A DNA stretch of 56,127 nucleotides. It comes from Chthoniobacteraceae bacterium. GTDB lineage: Bacteria; Verrucomicrobiota; Verrucomicrobiia; Chthoniobacterales; Chthoniobacteraceae. The DNA lies in assembly GCA_947471505.1 (NCBI GenBank), contig CANIWM010000033.1:1-56127 (forward strand), written 5' to 3'. Positions 53,837 through 56,127 of this stretch are shown one piece after another. The translations under genes were made by a program, and so were the position numbers. The notes under the pieces are model-generated. The model ran no database searches and was not told the DNA's origin. It saw nothing but the letters and a program-made list of their open reading frames with translations. The number at the start of each line of letters is the position of its first letter. Within the stretch, counting starts at the first letter, position 1.

Positions 53837-55966
53837 ATGGCTCGCCAATACACACTTCAACGCGCTGCGCCCACGGGGCCAAAAATTGATTACGCTGCGG
53901 AGCTCAACGCCGAGCAGCTCGCCGCCGTCACCGCGCCACCCGGCCCTGCGCTGATCATCGCGGGCGCGGGCTCGGGGAAGACGCGCACGCTCACGTATCG
54001 CGTCGCCTACCTCATCGAGAATGGAATCCTCCCGCATCACATTTTGCTCCTCACTTTCACCAATAAAGCTGCACGCGAGATGCTCGACCGGGTCGCCGCG
54101 CTCGTGCCTCAGCCGCTCGACGGGCTTTGGGGCGGCACATTTCACAGCATCGGTAATCGCATCCTCCGGCGACATCCTGTGGAGGCGGGCTTCGCGGCTG
54201 GCTTTTCCATCCTCGACCGCGAGGACGCCGTGGACCTCATGGATGAAGTCGTCGTGAAGCTAGAACTCGACCCGCACGAGAAGCGCACGCCGAAGGGCGA
54301 AGTCTTCGCCGATGTGCTGAGCTACCAGCTTAACACGGGGTTCTCGCTCTCCGATGTACTCGCGGAAAAGTATCCGCATTTCCTCCAGTATCGCGACCAG
54401 TTCGCGCTCGCTCGCAGTCGCTACGAGAAGAAAAAGCAGGAGGCCAACGCGCTCGATTTCGACGATCTGCTGGAGAAAACGGTCGCGCTTTTTCGCAAGC
54501 ACCCGCACATCGCGGAGCATTACCAGCGGCAGTTTCAGTTCGTCCTCGTGGATGAGTATCAGGACACGAACCATCTCCAAAACGACTTCATCGAGCTACT
54601 CTCCGCGCGGCACCACAACGTCATGGTCGTCGGCGACGACGCGCAGAGCATCTACTCGTGGCGGGGCGCGGACTTTCACAACATCCTCGAATTTCCCAAG
54701 CGCCACGCAGGCGCGCAGGTCCACAAGATCGAGACAAACTACCGCAGCACGCCGGAGATTCTCGCCGTGGCCAACGCCGCCATCGCGCCGAATAAAAAGC
54801 AGTTCAAAAAAGCACTGCGCGCCACGCGAGCCGCGACGGACAGCCGCCCGGCGCTCATCCCGCTGCCGGATAGCGGGCAGCAGGCGGCGCTTGTAGCACA
54901 GCGCATCTTGGAGCTTCACGAGGAAGGAATGCCGCTGGAGGAAATGGCGGTGCTTTACCGAGCGCACTTTCATTCGATGGAGCTGCAAATGGAACTCACC
55001 CGGCGCGGCGTACCGTTTGAAATCACGAGCGGGCTGCGCTTCTTCGAGCAGGCGCACATCAAAGACGTGAGCGCATTTTTGAAATGGACCGTGAACCCAC
55101 GTGACGAGGTCGCCTTCAAGCGCATGGCCCGTCTCCTCCCCGGCATCGGCGCGAAATCCGCCGACACGCTATGGGCACAAGTAGGCGAGCGCTTCCGCAG
55201 CAAAACCCAGGAGCCTGCCGCGCCCGCGCCAACGGAAGGCGAAGACCCGGATTGGAGCGTGGACGACGAGCCGCCATCCGCACTCGCGCCCGCCGACCGC
55301 GCGACTCGCGAGCGGCCCGAGACAATCGCGAATCCGTGGCTAGGGATGCCGCCGATCAAAGACCTGCTCGCCGGCCTCAAAGTCCCCACCAAGACGGTAA
55401 AAGCGTGGGAGCAACTCGCCTACACGCTCGACGAACTCGCGCCCGGCGGGAAGCTCGCGCCGCCCGCGCAGATGATCGGCAGTGTGTTGGAGGCGGTGTA
55501 TGACGACTATATGCTCGCCAATTTCCCAAACTACGAAGCCCGCCGCGAAGACCTCGGCACGCTCGCCAATTTTGCGAAGCAATACGACTCGCCGCAGCCC
55601 TTCCTCGACCAGCTCGCGCTGATGACGAGCCTCGACAGCGACGCCGCGCAGCGCAAGGACGACCCGGAGCGCGTGACGCTCTCCAGCGTCCACCAAGCCA
55701 AGGGGCTGGAGTGGCGCGCGGTCTTCGTCATCTGGCTTGCAGAGGGGAAATTCCCCACAGCCCGCTCGCTCGACAATGACGCCGCCATCGAGGAGGAGCG
55801 CCGCCTTTTCTACGTCGCCGTCACCCGTGCGAAGGATGAACTGTATCTCTCCTACCCGTGCGTGAGCTACTCCGGCTACGGCGACCCACTGCAAAGGCCG
55901 TCGCGCTTCCTCGCCGAAATCCCGCGCGAACTGCTTGAGGAGTGGCAGGTCGGCGGGGTGTTTTGA
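53837..55966 (+). CDS. UvrD/PcrA-type ATP-dependent DNA helicase
   Basis: The 709-residue 3'-5' helicase has Walker A AGAGSGKT (42-49), motif II VDEYQDTN (238-245), motif III GDDAQSIYSWRGAD, and near the C-terminus the motifs SSVHQAKGLEW and VAVTRAKDELYLSYP. A Pro/Ala/Asp-rich insert (about residues 455-500) lies in the 2B or linker region and is unusual in length. A role in repair or removal of blocked complexes is expected by family. The start at 53837 is preceded by open frame to 53501 that is antisense to the sugar kinase and was not used. Confidence 0.93.
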   Translation: MARQYTLQRAAPTGPKIDYAAELNAEQLAAVTAPPGPALIIAGAGSGKTRTLTYRVAYLIENGILPHHILLLTFTNKAAREMLDRVAALVPQPLDGLWGGTFHSIGNRILRRHPVEAGFAAGFSILDREDAVDLMDEVVVKLELDPHEKRTPKGEVFADVLSYQLNTGFSLSDVLAEKYPHFLQYRDQFALARSRYEKKKQEANALDFDDLLEKTVALFRKHPHIAEHYQRQFQFVLVDEYQDTNHLQNDFIELLSARHHNVMVVGDDAQSIYSWRGADFHNILEFPKRHAGAQVHKIETNYRSTPEILAVANAAIAPNKKQFKKALRATRAATDSRPALIPLPDSGQQAALVAQRILELHEEGMPLEEMAVLYRAHFHSMELQMELTRRGVPFEITSGLRFFEQAHIKDVSAFLKWTVNPRDEVAFKRMARLLPGIGAKSADTLWAQVGERFRSKTQEPAAPAPTEGEDPDWSVDDEPPSALAPADRATRERPETIANPWLGMPPIKDLLAGLKVPTKTVKAWEQLAYTLDELAPGGKLAPPAQMIGSVLEAVYDDYMLANFPNYEARREDLGTLANFAKQYDSPQPFLDQLALMTSLDSDAAQRKDDPERVTLSSVHQAKGLEWRAVFVIWLAEGKFPTARSLDNDAAIEEERRLFYVAVTRAKDELYLSYPCVSYSGYGDPLQRPSRFLAEIPRELLEEWQVGGVF

Positions 55967-55984
55967 TCAGCGGCTCGCTTAAAC

Positions 55985-56127
55985 CTAAAAACGGCAGTTG
56001 ACCCCGTTTTTGAGGCCGAAAAATAGGGTATTTTACTCTGGAAATTGCCAACTGCGGAGCAGTTGAAAATCACTCACCCGTCCAAGGCTCATTTTTCTCT
56101 GAAAATCCGTTCAACTGCCGTTTTTAG
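55985..56127. mobile_element. MITE-like element with perfect 17-bp terminal inverted repeats
   Basis: The 17-base ends CTAAAAACGGCAGTTGA (55985-56001) and its exact complement (56111-56127) enclose a 109-bp AT-richer core with no gene. The right end is the last base of the window. It is most simply a non-autonomous transposable element. Its transposase is not in the window. Confidence 0.7.

Overview
The window is about 56 kb of GC-rich, densely coded DNA, roughly 60-68% GC where counted by hand. It most likely comes from the PVC group, probably a verrucomicrobium. This inference rests on gene families typical of that group: a DUF1592/1588/1585-type c-type cytochrome protein, a PVC-type CxxCH heme-binding protein, a prepilin resembling the H-X9-DG type, and secreted proteins built of divergent InlB-like or Asp-rich repeats. 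No rRNA, tRNA, CRISPR array, prophage or complete insertion sequence was seen.

Layout. 1-8.1 kb: an acyl carrier protein, a large lipoprotein, a Tat-exported NHL-repeat protein, a membrane-anchored helical protein, then a run of pyruvate dehydrogenase E2, an ECF sigma factor and a secreted protein. 8.2-15 kb: a surface-type set made of a 1108-residue InlB-like repeat protein, an ECF sigma factor and an Asp-rich repeat protein closed by a strong terminator, then a secreted protein with an internal duplication. 15-19 kb: a coupled minus-strand operon of sugar epimerase, membrane protein, pseudopilin, ABC ATPase and ABC permease. 19-29.7 kb: a nucleotidyltransferase pair, a serine hydrolase, an NlpC/P60 hydrolase, a PPK2-LysM-thioredoxin run, an M48/AIM24 operon, a DUF1592-type cytochrome and an EI24-type membrane protein. 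29.7-39 kb: recC-recB-recD followed upstream by corA. 39-44.5 kb: a mono-heme protein, a halogenase-like flavoprotein, an M48 protease, tsaE-tsaB and hisF. 44.5-48.2 kb: a CxxCH protein gene loaded with repeats. 48.3-56 kb: larB, a GNAT, a family-4-like uracil-DNA glycosylase, a GT2 synthase, an L,D-transpeptidase, a KDG-type sugar kinase and a UvrD-type helicase.

Translational coupling is common. ATGA start/stop overlaps join recC-recB-recD, the pseudopilin-ABC genes, PPK2-LysM and tsaE-tsaB. Many convergent gene pairs overlap by a few bases or are only a few bases apart.

The most unusual signal is a set of short structured repeats. Three multi-hairpin elements of about 100-116 bp lie at 17271-17386, 46816-46917 and 48181-48281. 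The first two sit inside genes without closing the reading frame. The gene at 44.5-48.2 kb alone carries an inverted CCAATAG element containing a single in-frame amber codon, an inverted 9-bp array, one of the multi-hairpin elements, a 21-bp tandem array and a segment of atypical composition. A separate MITE-like element with perfect 17-bp terminal inverted repeats ends exactly at the last base of the window, which suggests that the sequence was cut at a genomic repeat.
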